From: Gordionus sp. m RMFG-2023 | Lineage: Eukaryota > Nematomorpha > Gordioida > Chordodea > Parachordodidae | Assembly (NCBI RefSeq): GCF_954871325.1 | Contig: NC_088777.1 | Span: 27,381,366-27,445,365 of the forward strand | Reading direction: 5' to 3' | Length of the DNA stretch: 64,000 bases | Part shown: piece after piece, positions 1-12,760 of the stretch | Position numbering within the stretch: position 1 is the first letter of the stretch | How the letters are laid out: every line of letters begins with the position of its first letter | The notes under the pieces: generated by a model | Told to the model about the DNA's origin: nothing | What the model saw: only the letters and a program-made list of their open reading frames with translations | Databases searched by the model: none | Program-made: the position numbers and the translations under genes

Positions 1-1829
1 ACTGGAGGTTTTAAATTATATTATAGAAAGTCGAAATATATTATAAATGCTTAATTATTATCCTTCCATTAAGGTAATGTTTTTAAAATATAATATTGCA
101 TTGCCTTTCAGCTCCAATTGAAAGGTTATTTATTGTCACATTGTTAAATACGCCCGAAACAGTAAAGATCTAATGATAAATTATTTGACAAATTTGATTA
201 TCTTATAAAATAATGAATCTATTTTAAATGCTCTTTTTTACAAATTAATATTTTAACTCCTATTAAAATACTAGACTTCCTTCCCAATCTATGACAAGAA
301 TGGGCTAATACTGATATTAAAATGCTTGATTATCATCATTAAATATTTTATTAATTATTGCAAATATTCATTCTTATTATATGCATGTTATGTTCTTCAC
401 AAATAAATAATAAAAACTGTATTTGATAAACTATTCTAATTTAATTGGTAATGATAATATAGAAGACTCTTGCATTTAAGATACTCAGGGACGGACTGGA
501 AGAATAAAGGCCTCGTGGGAGATTTCTAAAAGAGTACAGCCCGATTTTACCCGTCCTGCGGCCGGGAATTATATGATTTTATTTGATCTACTACACTATA
601 TTAAAATTAAAATAATTCTTATCTTTTTAATATTTATGCATGATCCATTTAAAAGAATTACTCGCATTTTGAGTTGAATGTACTTCATAAATTTATGAAC
701 TTTTGTGATTATGATATATATATTATTTCATTCATTTCGTGGCCGACAACAAGCCAAACCGTAATAAATAAATTATTTACAATAATTTTCCCATATTTTT
801 TATATATAAGGAATAATTTTATATCATTTATCTTAGTATTTCTTGTAATATATTTACTAAATCTTGATTGTTTAATAAAAAAAATTTATTTTTTATATGA
901 AAGGCTAAGAAAAATAAGTTAACAAATTATTTATAGAACAAAAATAGAATATTTTATTTTTATAATAAACGAAATATAATAAAATAAAAATGCAATAAAT
1001 TTTTTTAAAAAAGTAAATATATAAACTGTTTATAATGCAATGGTCTGCTGATAGTGAGCTTGATCCAATAATAATATATTGTGCACGGCTCAAATCGATA
1101 ATATTTGACTAAATCTCGCATCTGCCACAAAAGGTTTAGAATATATAATTGTAGCCCTTGTTTAGAGAAATAAGAACTTAATCAATCAGAAAATCATTTG
1201 TCTAAAATATTAGTCACTTTGACTACCACAAAAGGTTTTTGTGTAATTTCTCCATTATAAATGTACCGCAAACAAATTGTAGCTTGATCATATATGCTTA
1301 TATCCTGAGTGCTGTCCATCTGTATGCTGAATCTTTTATTTCCTAATTGTTCCTTAATTCGCTTTCTTGTTTAGAATTGCATCAATAAATTTGCCAACGG
1401 TCGTCTTCGTTAATAAAGTAATTAAGGAACCTCTTCCCTTAGAATGTAACTTGTCTGAGAGTTTAAGTTTTTCCTTCCTTTATTTGCTTCTTTTAAATGG
1501 CCTTATTTAAATGATCATTCAGGATTAGTTCATAATTAGATAGGTGACGTATCAGTTCTAGAAATTTCCATGATTTAAATTTATATCTTCAAAATTTGAT
1601 AAGGTTGCATTAAAAACAGAACCTCTATATGGCATATTTTTATGCCCTAATAGCTTTACAATTTCAAATAAAGATTAAACACTCCAAACAACATTATATT
1701 ATTTGAGTATTATTTGAAATCTGGTTTGTTTTTCCAGCTATAAATTTATTATTAACTGAATCTTATATGCTGTTGTCTCTGGATTCTTAAGAAAGTATTC
1801 TACTGCTTGGATATGAACAGTTGAATTTT

Positions 1830-2340
1830 CATGAATTTCAACAACTGAATATATATATGTTTAAAATTGGAGTACCCTTTTGAAAATGATTTTTCCTAAC
1901 CAGCAAAAACTATACAAATTGAGCAGTAAATAGTTTTAATTTCATATTAATTATAGCAATTGAAAGCCAATTTCGTGGTAATTTATCTTCCATAACTACT
2001 CTATAATACGAACGCGATGTATTTAGTCTTAGGTTCGTTCACGGGTTAGATTAGATGTTTCTTTAAAAGGCAAATTTTTCTGGAATTGTTGCTTTTAAAT
2101 TATGAAATAAACTTGACTTATTAATAGGTGAGATCTTTTTCTTTAAATTTTCTGCTTCTGTACATAAAATGCCAGATATTCGATTAGGATTCATAGATGT
2201 AGTTATTTGTAATTTAGATAAAGATGAAGTTTCCTTTAAAGTTAGGGATAGAATAGGAATGCTATCATTTGAAGGAAATGATATTGGAATATTTGGTGAG
2301 AATGTATTATTATGTAAAGGTAAAGAGGTCTAATCTATAT
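1830..2340 (-). pseudogene. Family A hAT transposase, N-terminal TTF-finger remnant
   Basis: This stretch aligns by eye with 50700-51154 of the second copy, where the peptide resembles the TTF-type zinc finger found at the N-terminus of many animal hAT transposases. Here the reading frame is more decayed and no open frame of useful length remains. The assignment rests on the paralogue; on its own this copy would not be recognised. Confidence 0.45.
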
Positions 2341-2588
2341 GCATATTGTTAATGTAATTGTAGTAGAAATTATATCTCTTGTTGTTAAATATGCTAATAA
2401 TTTTAGAGTATGAGAAATTGTTATATTAGAACATGAACACAAACTTATAAGGGAGGAAGATACTTGTAATAAACATAAATATGGGTAATTTTTATAGATG
2501 TTATTTATAGGGACATTTTATGGTCTTAATTAGAATGTCAGGCAATGTTGTATTATCACCTTTTTGAAGCATAAATGAGAGTCTGACG

Positions 2589-3011
2589 CAGCGTCTACAT
2601 GACAGTATATTCACTGGATGCAAACCCCTCTCAAAAATATATATCTACCCCTCTATATACCAAAATGTTATCCATAGATAATTTAAAAATGTAATTGTTA
2701 TATTTGAATGTTTATATATATTAAAAGGTTACGCTATTTGAATTATATATTTCTTACATTTTATATTATCTTATGGAGGTCAATGTAATTGCATATTAGT
2801 AGAAGTTAAATGACATAATTATAAAAGACAATATATAGGAAACAATTTTATAATAAAGAATCTATTGTTTTGACTATAAAAGTAATGGAAAATTTTCTAG
2901 ATTTTTATAGCCTACCCCCCAAAATGCCTACCCTCTACCACCTACCCCTTACCCCTTTATAGATAGGATGCAAACTGTTCCTACCCCCCCCCCCCGCTCA
3001 TGTAGACGCTG
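2589..3011. mobile_element. Short hAT-type MITE nested in family A copy 1
   Basis: Ends CAGCGTCTACATGA and TCATGTAGACGCTG are an inverted pair, flanked by a perfect 8-bp duplication GTCTGACG at 2581-2588 and 3012-3019. The corresponding site in the second family A copy (about 51395) is empty, which confirms the insertion. The 423-bp body has C-rich, pyrimidine-biased stretches (for example 2915-2960 and the C-run near 2985) and no coding capacity. Confidence 0.88.
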
Positions 3012-3396
3012 GTCTGACGAAAGAAATGAAGATATTTTTGAAAGTTTGGAGTTGTTTTATTGAAAAAACACAACTTTTTTTGTTTTAGATTTACAACAGC
3101 TATCTTGGGTTCTTCACAAGATTTATCATGAAATTTTTCTGTTCCACTTTTATATTTTCTTATTTTACTATATAAATTAGAATTTATATTTAATAAAATG
3201 GCTATCAAATTATCATCATATTTCTTTATATTTAATGATCTATGTCAGAAAAAATGTTGATGTTATGTTTGAATGATAAGATCATTAATAATCAATATAT
3301 TTTAAGCAAAGATTACACTTTAGCCCAGATAGATCCTTAAATATTTACATTAGATTATGTTTGTGAAACAAATATGGCTCATTTTAGTTGTGTGTG

Positions 3397-3417
3397 GGGG
3401 GGGGGGGGGGGGGGGGT
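3397..3417 (+). repeat. Run of about 20 consecutive G
   Basis: An uninterrupted G tract inside family A copy 1. The matching position in the second copy (about 51865) has only short interrupted G runs, so the tract has expanded in this copy. Its exact length may be unreliable in the assembly. Confidence 0.85.
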
Positions 3418-3905
3418 TTATTATAATTTTTATTATTATTCATACTTAGTTCTGGGTTATAATAGCTAATTTCATTTTAACTTAATATAATAAATAAAAT
3501 GAATATGAAAGGAACTTTATATTTTTATATTAAAAATCTATCTTATCTTTTATATAAACATATATTTTATATTTAATATATAATTATTTTTATAGGGTTT
3601 GGTTTTGTTTGTATTGTTTATTATTTTTATTTTGGGTCCATTTTCAATAATAATTTTGTGTTTTCTATACTCTAAATATTGCATAAATTAATTTTAATAT
3701 TTACTTGTGGCTATTTATTTTAAGACAGTAAATGATTTTATTTTAAATGAATAAATTTTTTATAGTGTTTATAATTCCACCAGATAATTAAATAAATATT
3801 TAATAATTATTTAAATTTATGATATTTAAAAAAAAGATTGTATTAAAACATATTTAAATTTTATGCCAATTTTTTTAAAAAAAATTCCTTTTCTTTACTA
3901 AGGAG

Positions 3906-5515
3906 CAGAGTTGGGCAGGTCCTGTGAAAAAAGAATCTAGATACAGATACCGATTCTTTATTAAAAAATGAATCTTAGATATAGATACTAATATCTTTTT
4001 CAAAATTTCAAAAAGATACAAGATAAAAAAAGATACTTGTATCTTTTCCCTAATTAGAGTATCTTAAATATAAGATACTTTTAAATTGTCATTATCATTT
4101 AATAGTTTATAAATTACAGTTTTTATTATTTGTTTGTGAAGAACATAACATACGTAATTAATATGAATGAATATTTACAATAATTAATATATTTAATGAT
4201 GAGTTAATTATAATAATCAGGCATTTTAATATTAGTAATAAATAGCTCATTCTTAGCATAGATAGGGAAGGGAGACTAGTAGGAGTTGAAATATTAATTT
4301 GCAAAAGAGTATTTAAAATAGATTCATCATTTTATAAGATAATTAAAATTTTCAAATAATTTATCTACATTGCCTTTTTGGCCTACTTAACATTGGGCCA
4401 AAACTAAATTATCTTTCAATTGGAGCTGAATTATATTTATAAAAAATTTCCTTAATGAAAGGATAATTTAAGCATTTATAATGTATTTAGACTTTCTTTA
4501 CTATAAAAAACCTCCAGTTCAATGTTATTTGTATTATTAAACTCTGAAAAATTTGTTTCACTAAGAGAAAAATAATCATCATTTTCTTTATTAGATGTTA
4601 AATCTATAGGTGTTATAGTTTGAACTTGTATATACTCTGGTTCTACATTTAGGGCTTCTTTTATTAATATATTTAGAAAGTATTTGCTTTTATCATCACT
4701 CAATCCATTAAAATATGGATATGATATTGATGTCATAAAAGCCTGCTTATATTCAAATCATAGGAAAATATTTTCTTAAAATCTATTGCCCATGCCACCT
4801 TAGGTAGCTTTTAATAAAGGTAGCAATATTGTAAACTTGAATATTTAGATAACCTATGCCACTTTTAATCACACATATATAATATACTTTAATATGTTTA
4901 ACAAAATTTGTGTTTTCTATTTATCATTTTTTTGTTTATACATATTTTACATCTAGCCTGTATGTTGTCTTTTTTAACTTTTATTTTTTAAAAATTTCCA
5001 TATAAAATTTTAAGATTTGGATTTGATTTGCGAGAACTTATTTCCATAATTTAAATTTTACTATCGTTAATCATACTACAAATTAAAAAAATGTTACATA
5101 AAATTGGAATGATGTTCATCGAGTTACATTTATAAATAAATTATACTCTTTATTTCATTTTGGTGTTGTTATTTTTTTTATCTATCTTCCTTAATATGAG
5201 TTGTAAATTTTCCAGCTAATTTTGATTGTCATTATATTTAAAATATGGTGAAATAAAAATAAGGAAATTAATACAAGATTCTCGAAGAAAATAAAATACA
5301 TACTGTGATATGTAAAATTAAAACATGAATATTAAAAAGAATCTGTATTTGTATCTTTTGTTAAGAAAATGAAAAAGATACAAGATTTTTTTCAGAATAA
5401 AGATCTTAGATAAAGATACTAGTATCTTATTAAAAATATCAAAAAGATACTGAGTGCAAGATGCAAAAAGATCTTGTATCTTAAATACAAGTATTAGCGG
5501 TACTGCCCAAATCTG
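3906..5515 (-). mobile_element. hAT element, family B, copy 2, nested in family A
   Basis: Begins CAGAGTTGGGCAGGTCC and ends GTACTGCCCAAATCTG. Target duplication CTAAGGAG at 3898-3905 against CTAAGGAA at 5516-5523 (7 of 8). Both subterminal zones (3935-4080 and 5335-5495) repeat AAGATAC/GTATCTT words. A reversed relative of 4065-4520 opens the window at 1-485. Length 1,610 bp. The ends are well conserved and the interior is largely non-coding apart from one open stretch. Confidence 0.85.
4476..4736 (-). pseudogene. Family B hAT transposase fragment (putative)
   Basis: An open stretch of 86 codons from an ATG, inside a TIR- and TSD-defined hAT element, on the strand that would run towards the 3906 end. 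It is acidic and serine/asparagine rich and shows none of the diagnostic hAT C-terminal motifs. Part of the same sequence recurs in the copy at the start of the window. Its position, upstream of where the dimerisation domain should lie, suggests a mid-protein fragment; this is inference from context. Confidence 0.35.
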
Positions 5516-6499
5516 CTAAGGAAGTCCAAAAATTTGTAAAATCTCGAAGCCCCGTGGGAGATTTTTCCACAAGGCGTACTAGCCAGTCTGCCCCTAAAGA
5601 TACTCTAATTTAGCAAACGATACAAGTATCTTCTATATTGTATCTTTTTGATATTTAGAAAAAGATACTAGTATCTGTATTTAAGATTCATTTTTTTATA
5701 AAAAATCTGTATCTAGATTCTTTTCCGGGGGACATGCCCAACTCTTAGTACGACATCTTAAAAATAGACTGGATTTACTCATTGAGACCTAATCCCCAAC
5801 CCAAACAAATTATTGAATGTATAGCAAAGAAGATTAAATTTTTATTTATGAATAATATAATGAATAAATTTTTTTTAAAAAAAAGAGGATTGATTTATAG
5901 TCTTAAAATAAAGAACAGATAGAGAGAAAATACAATAAAAATATAGAGTTTAAACAAAAAAAAAAAAAAAAAACTTAATACATATCTTTTTTAAAATTTA
6001 TTAATCTAAATATAAAGGGAAAATGATTATTATTTATACCTTTGTAATAATTAGGAATTTATTATAAGTTTCATAATGATTATATATATGGTTTTATAAG
6101 GTTACCTAACATATATCGAGATCACCAATCATTATCATAATTTAGGGTGTAACTAAACAGATAATTAAAAAGTAAACTGTGAATTAACAGGTAAAATTTA
6201 CTTATGGCCTATTAAAAACTTTAAAAAAAAAGGTTATTATTATAAAAATCAAATTTATCCAAAATTAAAATTATCTAAATATAAATTAGAATAGAAAAGA
6301 TATTGTAGTTTATATAATATGTATAACAGATCTATTATATAGAAAATAAAACACCTATAATATTTTATATATCATAAAAAATATTCCGCTAGATGGCGTA
6401 AATTGTTAAAATTTTAGTTTTTAATTAAAAATAATATGAATTATAGGAGCATAATTCTTCGCTCTGGATTAATTGATTTGGTACCAACTTATATAAACA

Positions 6500-8985
6500 T
6501 AAAATGAAAAATTTTTTAAGTTTCCATCATTATTTTTGGAATTATGATGGATTTCTCAGTTTAGTCAATTTTTTAATTTTTTTTTAGATTTTGGGGATTT
6601 TGTAAATATTTTATTTTTTGACTCATTTGGTGTAAACTAACTTATATAAATATAAAATGAAAAAAAATTTAAGTTTCCATCATTATTTTTGGAGTTATGA
6701 TGTGGATTCTCAGTTTAGTCAATTTTTTAATTTTTTTTAAAATTTTTGGGATTTTAAAAATATTTTATTTTTTTTGACTCATTTGGTGTAAACTAACTTA
6801 TATTAACATAAAATGAAAAATTTTTTAAGTTTCCATCATTATTTTTGGAGTTATGATGTGGATTCTCAGTTTAGTCAATTTTTTAATTTTTTGTTAGATT
6901 TTTGGGATTTTAAAAATATTTTATTTTTTTTGACTCATTTGGCGTAAACTAACTGATATTAACATAAAATGAAAAAATTTTTAAGTTTCCAACATTTATT
7001 TGGACTTATGATGTGGATACTCAGTTTAGTCAATTTTTTAATTTTTTTCTAGATTTTTGGGATTTTAAAAATATTTTATTTTTTTGACTCATTTGGTGTA
7101 AACTAACTTATATTAACATAAAATGAAAAAAATTTTAAGTTTACATCATTATTTTTGGAGTTATGATGTGGATTCTCAGTTTAGTCAATTTTTTTTTAGA
7201 TTTTTAGGATTTTAAAAATATTTTATTTTTTTGACTCATTTGGTGTAAACGAACTTATATTAACATAAAATGAAAAAATTTTTAAGTTTCCATCATTATT
7301 TTTGGAGTTATGATGTGGATTCTCAGTTTAGTCAATTTTTTAATTTTTTGTTAGATTTTTGGGATTTTAAAAATATTTTATTTTTTTTGACTCATTTGGT
7401 GTAAACTAACTTATATTAACATAAAATGAAAAACTTTTAAGTTTCCATCATTATTTTTGGAGTTATGATTTGGATTCTCAGTTTAGTCAATTTTTTAATT
7501 TTTTTTTAGATTTTGGGGATTTTAAAAATATTTTATTTTTTTGACTAATTTGGTGTAAACTAACTTATTTAAACATAAAATGAAAAAATTTTTAAGTTTC
7601 CATCATTATTTTTGGAGTTATGATGTGGATTCTCAGTTTAGTCAATTTTTTAATTTTTTTTTAGATTTGTGGGATTTTAAAAATATTTTATTTTTTTGAT
7701 TTGGTGTAAACTAACTTATATTAACATATAATGAAAAAAATTTTAAGTTTTCATCATTATTTTTGGAGTTATGATGTGGATTCTCAGTTTAGTCAATTTT
7801 TTAATTTTTTTTTAGATTTTGGAGATTTTGAAAATATTTTATTTTTTTGACTCTAAAATGAAAAAATTTTTAAGTTTCCATCATTATTTTTGGAGTTATG
7901 ATGGATTCTCAGTTTAGTCAATTTTTTAATTTTTTTTTAGATTTTGGGGATTTTAAAAATATTTTATTTTTTTGACTAATTTGGTGTAAACTAACTTATT
8001 TAAACATAAAATGAAAAAATTTTTAAGTTTCCATCATTATTTTTGGAGTTATGATGTGGATTCTCAGTTTAGTCAATTTTTTAATTTTTTTTAGATTTGT
8101 GGGATTTTAAAAATATTTTATTTTTTTGATTTGGTGTAAACTAACTTATATTAACATATAATGAAAAAAATTTTAAGTTTCCATCATTATTTTTGGAGTT
8201 ATGATGTGGATTCTCAGTTTAGTCAATTATTTAATTTTTTTTTAAATTTTTGGTTTAAAAATTATTTTATTTTTTTGACTCATTTGGTGTAAACTAACTT
8301 ATATTAACATAAAATGAAAAAATTTTTAAGTTTCCATCATTATTTTTGGAGTTATGATGTGGATTCTCAGTTTAGTCAATTTTTTAATTTTTTTTTAGAT
8401 TTTTGGGATTTAAAAATTATTTTATTTTTTTGACTCATTTGGTGTAAACTAACTTATATTAACATAAAATGAAAAAATTTTTAAGTTTCCATCATTATTT
8501 TTGGAGTTATGATGGATTCTCAGTTTAGTCAATTTTTTAATTTTTTTTTAGATTTTGGGGATTTTAAAAATATTTTATTTTTTTGACTCATTTGGTGTAA
8601 ACTAACTTATTTAAACATAAAATGAAAAAATTTTTAAGTTTCCATCATTATTTTTGTATGATGTGGATTCTCAGTTTAGTCAATTTTTTAATTTTTTTAA
8701 AATTTTTGGGATTTTAAAAATATTTTATTTTTTTTGACTCATTTGTGTAAACTAACTTATATTAACATAAAATGAAAAAATTTTTAAGTTTCCATCATTA
8801 TTTTTGGAGTTTTGATGTGGATTCTCAGTTTAGTCAATTTTTTAATTTTTTTTTAGATTTTTGAGATTTTAAAAATATTTTATTTTTTTGACTCATTTGG
8901 TGTAAACTAACTTATATTAACATAAAATGAAAAAAATTTTAAGTTTCCATCATTATTTTTGGAGTTAAGATGTGGATTCTCAGTA
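6500..8985 (+). repeat. Left arm array of ~155-bp units (about 16 copies)
   Basis: Spacing between successive GTAAACTAAC sites (6631, 6787, 6943, 7097) gives a 154-156-bp period. Each unit contains TTTGGTGTAAACTAAC and GATTCTCAGTTTAGTCA, both close to the element's terminal sequence, plus homopolymeric T stretches. Units vary by small indels, and one short unit has lost about 40 bp near 7855. Confidence 0.9.
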
Positions 8986-9164
8986 CCCATTTGTACAAAA
9001 GGTTGATATCAGCCCCGATAAAGTAATATCTCTTATTTATATACTCCCCTCATGATAGATAACATTAAATATATCTGCTCAAATAATAATCCTAGCATTA
9101 TAAGTATAGATAAAACTTATAATTTAGGAGAATTGTTTGTAACATGCATCGTTTTTAAACATAA

Positions 9165-12100
9165 ATGTATAATAGTTTACACCAAATGAGTCAAAAAAAT
9201 AAAATATTTTTAAAATCCCAAAAAAAAAAAATTAAAAAATTGACTAAACTGAGAATCCACATCATAACTCCAAATATAATGATGGAAACTTAAAAAATTT
9301 TTCATTTTATGTTTAAATAAGTTAGTTTACACCAAATGAGTCAAAAAAATAAAATATTTTTAAAATCCCAAAAATCTAAAAAAAAATTAAAAAATTGACT
9401 AAACTGAGAATCCACATCATAACTCTATAAATAATGATGGAAACTAAAAAATTTATAATTTTATGTTAATATAAGTTAGTTTACACCAAATGAGTCAAAA
9501 AAATAAAATATTTTTGAAATCCCAAAATCTAAAAAAAAATTAAAAAATTGACTAAACTGAGAATCCACATCATAACTCCAAAAATAATGATGGAAACTTA
9601 AAAATTTTTTCATTTTATGTTAATATAAGTTACTTTACACCATATGAGTCAAAAAAATAAAATATTTTTAAAATCCCAAAAATCTAAAAAAAAATTAAAA
9701 AATTAACTAAACTGAGAATCCACATCATAACTCCAAAAATAATGATGGAAACTTAAAAAATTTTTCATTTTATTTTCATATAAGTTAGTTTACACCATAT
9801 GAGTCAAAAAAAATAAAATATTTTTAAAATTCTAAAATCTAAAAAAAAATTAAAAATTGACTAAACTGAGAATCCACATCATAACTCCAAAAATAATGAT
9901 GGAAACTTAAAAAAATTTTCATTTTATGTTTAAATAAGTTGGTTTACACCAAATGAGTCAAAAAAATAAAATATTTTTAAAATCCCAAAAAAAAAAAATT
10001 AAAAAATTGACTAAACTGAGAATCCACATCATAACTCCAAATATAATGATGGAAACTTAAAAAATTTTTCATTTTATGTTTAAATAAGTTAGTTTACACC
10101 AAATGAGTCCAAATCATAACTCCAAAAATAATGATGGAAACTTAAAAGTTTTTCATTTTATGTTAATATAAGTTCGTTTACACCAAATGAGTCAAAAAAA
10201 TAAAATATTTTTAAAATCCCAAAAATCTAAAAAAAATTTAAAAAATTGACTAAACTGAGAATCCACATCATAACTCCAAAAATAATGATGGAAACATAAA
10301 AAATTTTTCATTTTAACTTAATAGAAGTTAGTTTACACCAAATGAGTCAAAAAAATAAAATATTTTTAAAATCCCAAAATCTAAAAAAAAATTAAAAAAT
10401 AGACTAAACTGAGAATCCACATCATAACTCCAAAAATAATGATGCAAACTTAAAATTTTTTTAATTTTATGTTAATATAAGTTAGTTTACACCATATGAG
10501 TCAAAAAAATAAAATATTTTTAAAATCCCAAAAATCTAAAAAAAATTAAAAAATTGACTAAACTGAGAATCCAAATCATAACTCCAAAAATAATGATGGA
10601 AACTTAAAAATTTTTTCATTTTATGTTAATATAAGTTAGTTTACACCAAATGAGTCAAAAAAATAAAAGATTTTTAAAATATAAAAATCTAAAAAAAAAT
10701 TAGAAATTTGACTAAACTGAGAATCCAAATCATAACTCCAAAAATAATGTTTTTCATTTTATGTTAATATAAGTTCGTTTACACCAAATGAGTCAAAAAA
10801 ATAAAATATTTTTAAAATCTCAAAATCTAAAAAAAAATAAAAAATTGACTAAACTGAGTATCCACATCATAAGTCCAAATAAATGTTGGAAACTTAAAAA
10901 TTTTTCATTTTATGTGGATATCAGTTAGTTTACACCAAATGAGTCAAAAAAATAAAATATTTTTAAAATCCCAAAAATCTAAAAAAAAATTAATCATTAC
11001 TCCAAAAATAATGATGGAAACATAAAAATTTTTTCATTTTATGTTAATATAAGTTCGTTTACACCAAATGAGTCAAAAAAAAAAAATATTTTTAAAATCC
11101 CAAAAATCTAAAAAAAAATTAAAAAATTGACTAAACTGAGAATCCACATCATAACTCCAAAAATAATGAAGGAAACTTAAAATTTTTTCATTTTATGTTA
11201 ATATAAGTTCGTTTACACCAAATGAGTCAAAAAAATAAAATATTTTTAAAATCCCAAAAATCTAAAAAAAAATTAAAAAATTGACTAAACTGAGAATCCA
11301 CATCATAACTCCAAAAATAATGATGGAAACATAAAAATTTTTTCATTTTATGTTAATATAAGTTAGTTTACACCAAATGAGTCAAAAAAAATAAAATATT
11401 TTTAAAATCCCAAAATCTAAAAAAAAATTAAAAAATAGACTAAACTGAGAATCCACATCATAACTCCAAAAATAATGATGCAAACTTAAAATTTTTTTAA
11501 TTTTATGTTAATATAAGTTAGTTTACACCATATAAGTCAAAAAAATAAAATATTTTTAAAATTCCAAAAATCTAAAAAAAAATTGACTAAACTGAGTATC
11601 CACATCATAAGTCCAAATAAATGTTGGAAACTTAAAAATTTTTTCATTTTATATTAATATAAGTTAGTTTACACCAAATGAGTCAAAAAAATAAAATATT
11701 TTTAAAATCCCAAAAAAAAAAATTAAAAAATTGACTAAACTGAGAATCCACATCATAACTCCAAATATAATGATTATAACTTAAAAATTTTTTCATTTTA
11801 TGTTTAAATAAGTTAGTTTACACCAAATGAGTCAAAAAAAATAAAATATTTTTAAAATCCCAAATATCTAAAAAAAAATTAAAAAATTGACTAAACTGAG
11901 AATCCACATCATAACTCCATAAATAATGATGGAAACTTACAAATTTTTTCATTTTATGTTAATATAAGTTAGTTTACACCAAATGAGTCAAAAAAATAAA
12001 ATATTTTTAAAATATAAAAATCTAAAAAAAAATTAAAAAATTGACTAAACTGAGAATCCACATCATAACTCCATAAATAATGTTGGAAACTTTAAAATTT

Positions 12101-12760
12101 TTTCATTTTATGTTAATATAAGTTAGTTTACACCAAATGAGTCAAAAAAAAATAAAATATTTTTAAAATCCCAAAATCTAAAAAAAAATTAAAAAATTGA
12201 CTAAACTGAGAATCCACATCATAACTCCAAAAATAATGATGGAAACTTAAAAATTTTTTCATTTTATGTTTAAATAAGTTCATTTACACCAAATGAGTCA
12301 AAAAAATAAAAGATTTTTAAAATCCCAAAAATTTTAAAAAAAATTAAAAAATTGACTAAACTGAGAATCCACATCATAACTCCAAAAATAATGATGGAAA
12401 CTTAATTTCATTTTATGTTAATATAAGTTAGTTTACACCAAATGAGTCAAAAAAAATAAAATATTTTTAAAATCCCAAAAATCTAATAAAAAATTAAAAA
12501 ATTGACTAAACTGAGAATCCACATCATAACTCCAAAAATAATGATGGAAACTTAAAAATTTTTTCATTTTATGTTAATATAAGTTAGTTTACACCAAATG
12601 AGTCAAAAAAATAAAAAATTTTTAAAATCCCAAAAATCTAAAAAAAAATTAAAAAATTGACAAAACTGAGAATCCACATCATAACTCCAAAAATAATGAT
12701 GGAAACTTAAAAATTTTTTCATTTTATGTTTATATAAGTTGGTACCAAATCAATTAATCC
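9165..12760 (-). repeat. Right arm array of the same ~155-bp units, inverted (about 23 copies)
   Basis: Same unit as the left arm in reverse complement, with the conserved landmarks GTTAGTTTACACCAAA and TGACTAAACTGAGAATCC recurring every ~155 bp. The right arm is roughly seven units longer than the left. Several partial units (near 10110, 10750, 10990) mark internal deletions. The arms can in principle pair into a multi-kilobase hairpin. Confidence 0.9.

Larger units (their letters stand above)
486..5596 (-). mobile_element. hAT element, family A, copy 1, with two nested insertions
   Basis: Starts CAGGGACGGACTGG and ends CCAGTCTGCCCCTA, an inverted pair, with a perfect 8-bp target duplication AAGATACT at 478-485 and 5597-5604. 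A second copy of the family lies at 49892-52329. Internal matches between the copies include the TTF-finger region (1830-2340 here) and the stretch ending with the GTGGGAGATTT motif. Without the nested elements at 2589-3011 and 3906-5515 it is about 3.1 kb. The protein-coding remains read on the minus strand and are decayed. Confidence 0.85.
1..5746 (-). mobile_element. hAT element, family B, copy 1 (outermost, split; left part outside window)
   Basis: Bases 1-485 are a reversed copy of roughly 4065-4520, and 5605-5746 is a reversed copy of the 3906 end, finishing in GCCCAACTCT, the inverse of the family end CAGAGTTGGGC. The two parts are separated by element A1, which is flanked by the 8-bp duplication AAGATACT at 478-485 and 5597-5604. 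Joined across that duplication they make one family B copy whose other end lies off the window, so its own target duplication cannot be checked. The subterminal zone is full of AAGATAC/GTATCTT words. It is older than A1, which interrupts it. Confidence 0.7.

Noticed and set aside
4476-4736. Open stretch considered as a host gene
   Set aside because: It lies wholly inside a hAT element defined by ends and target duplication, so any product would be transposon-derived.
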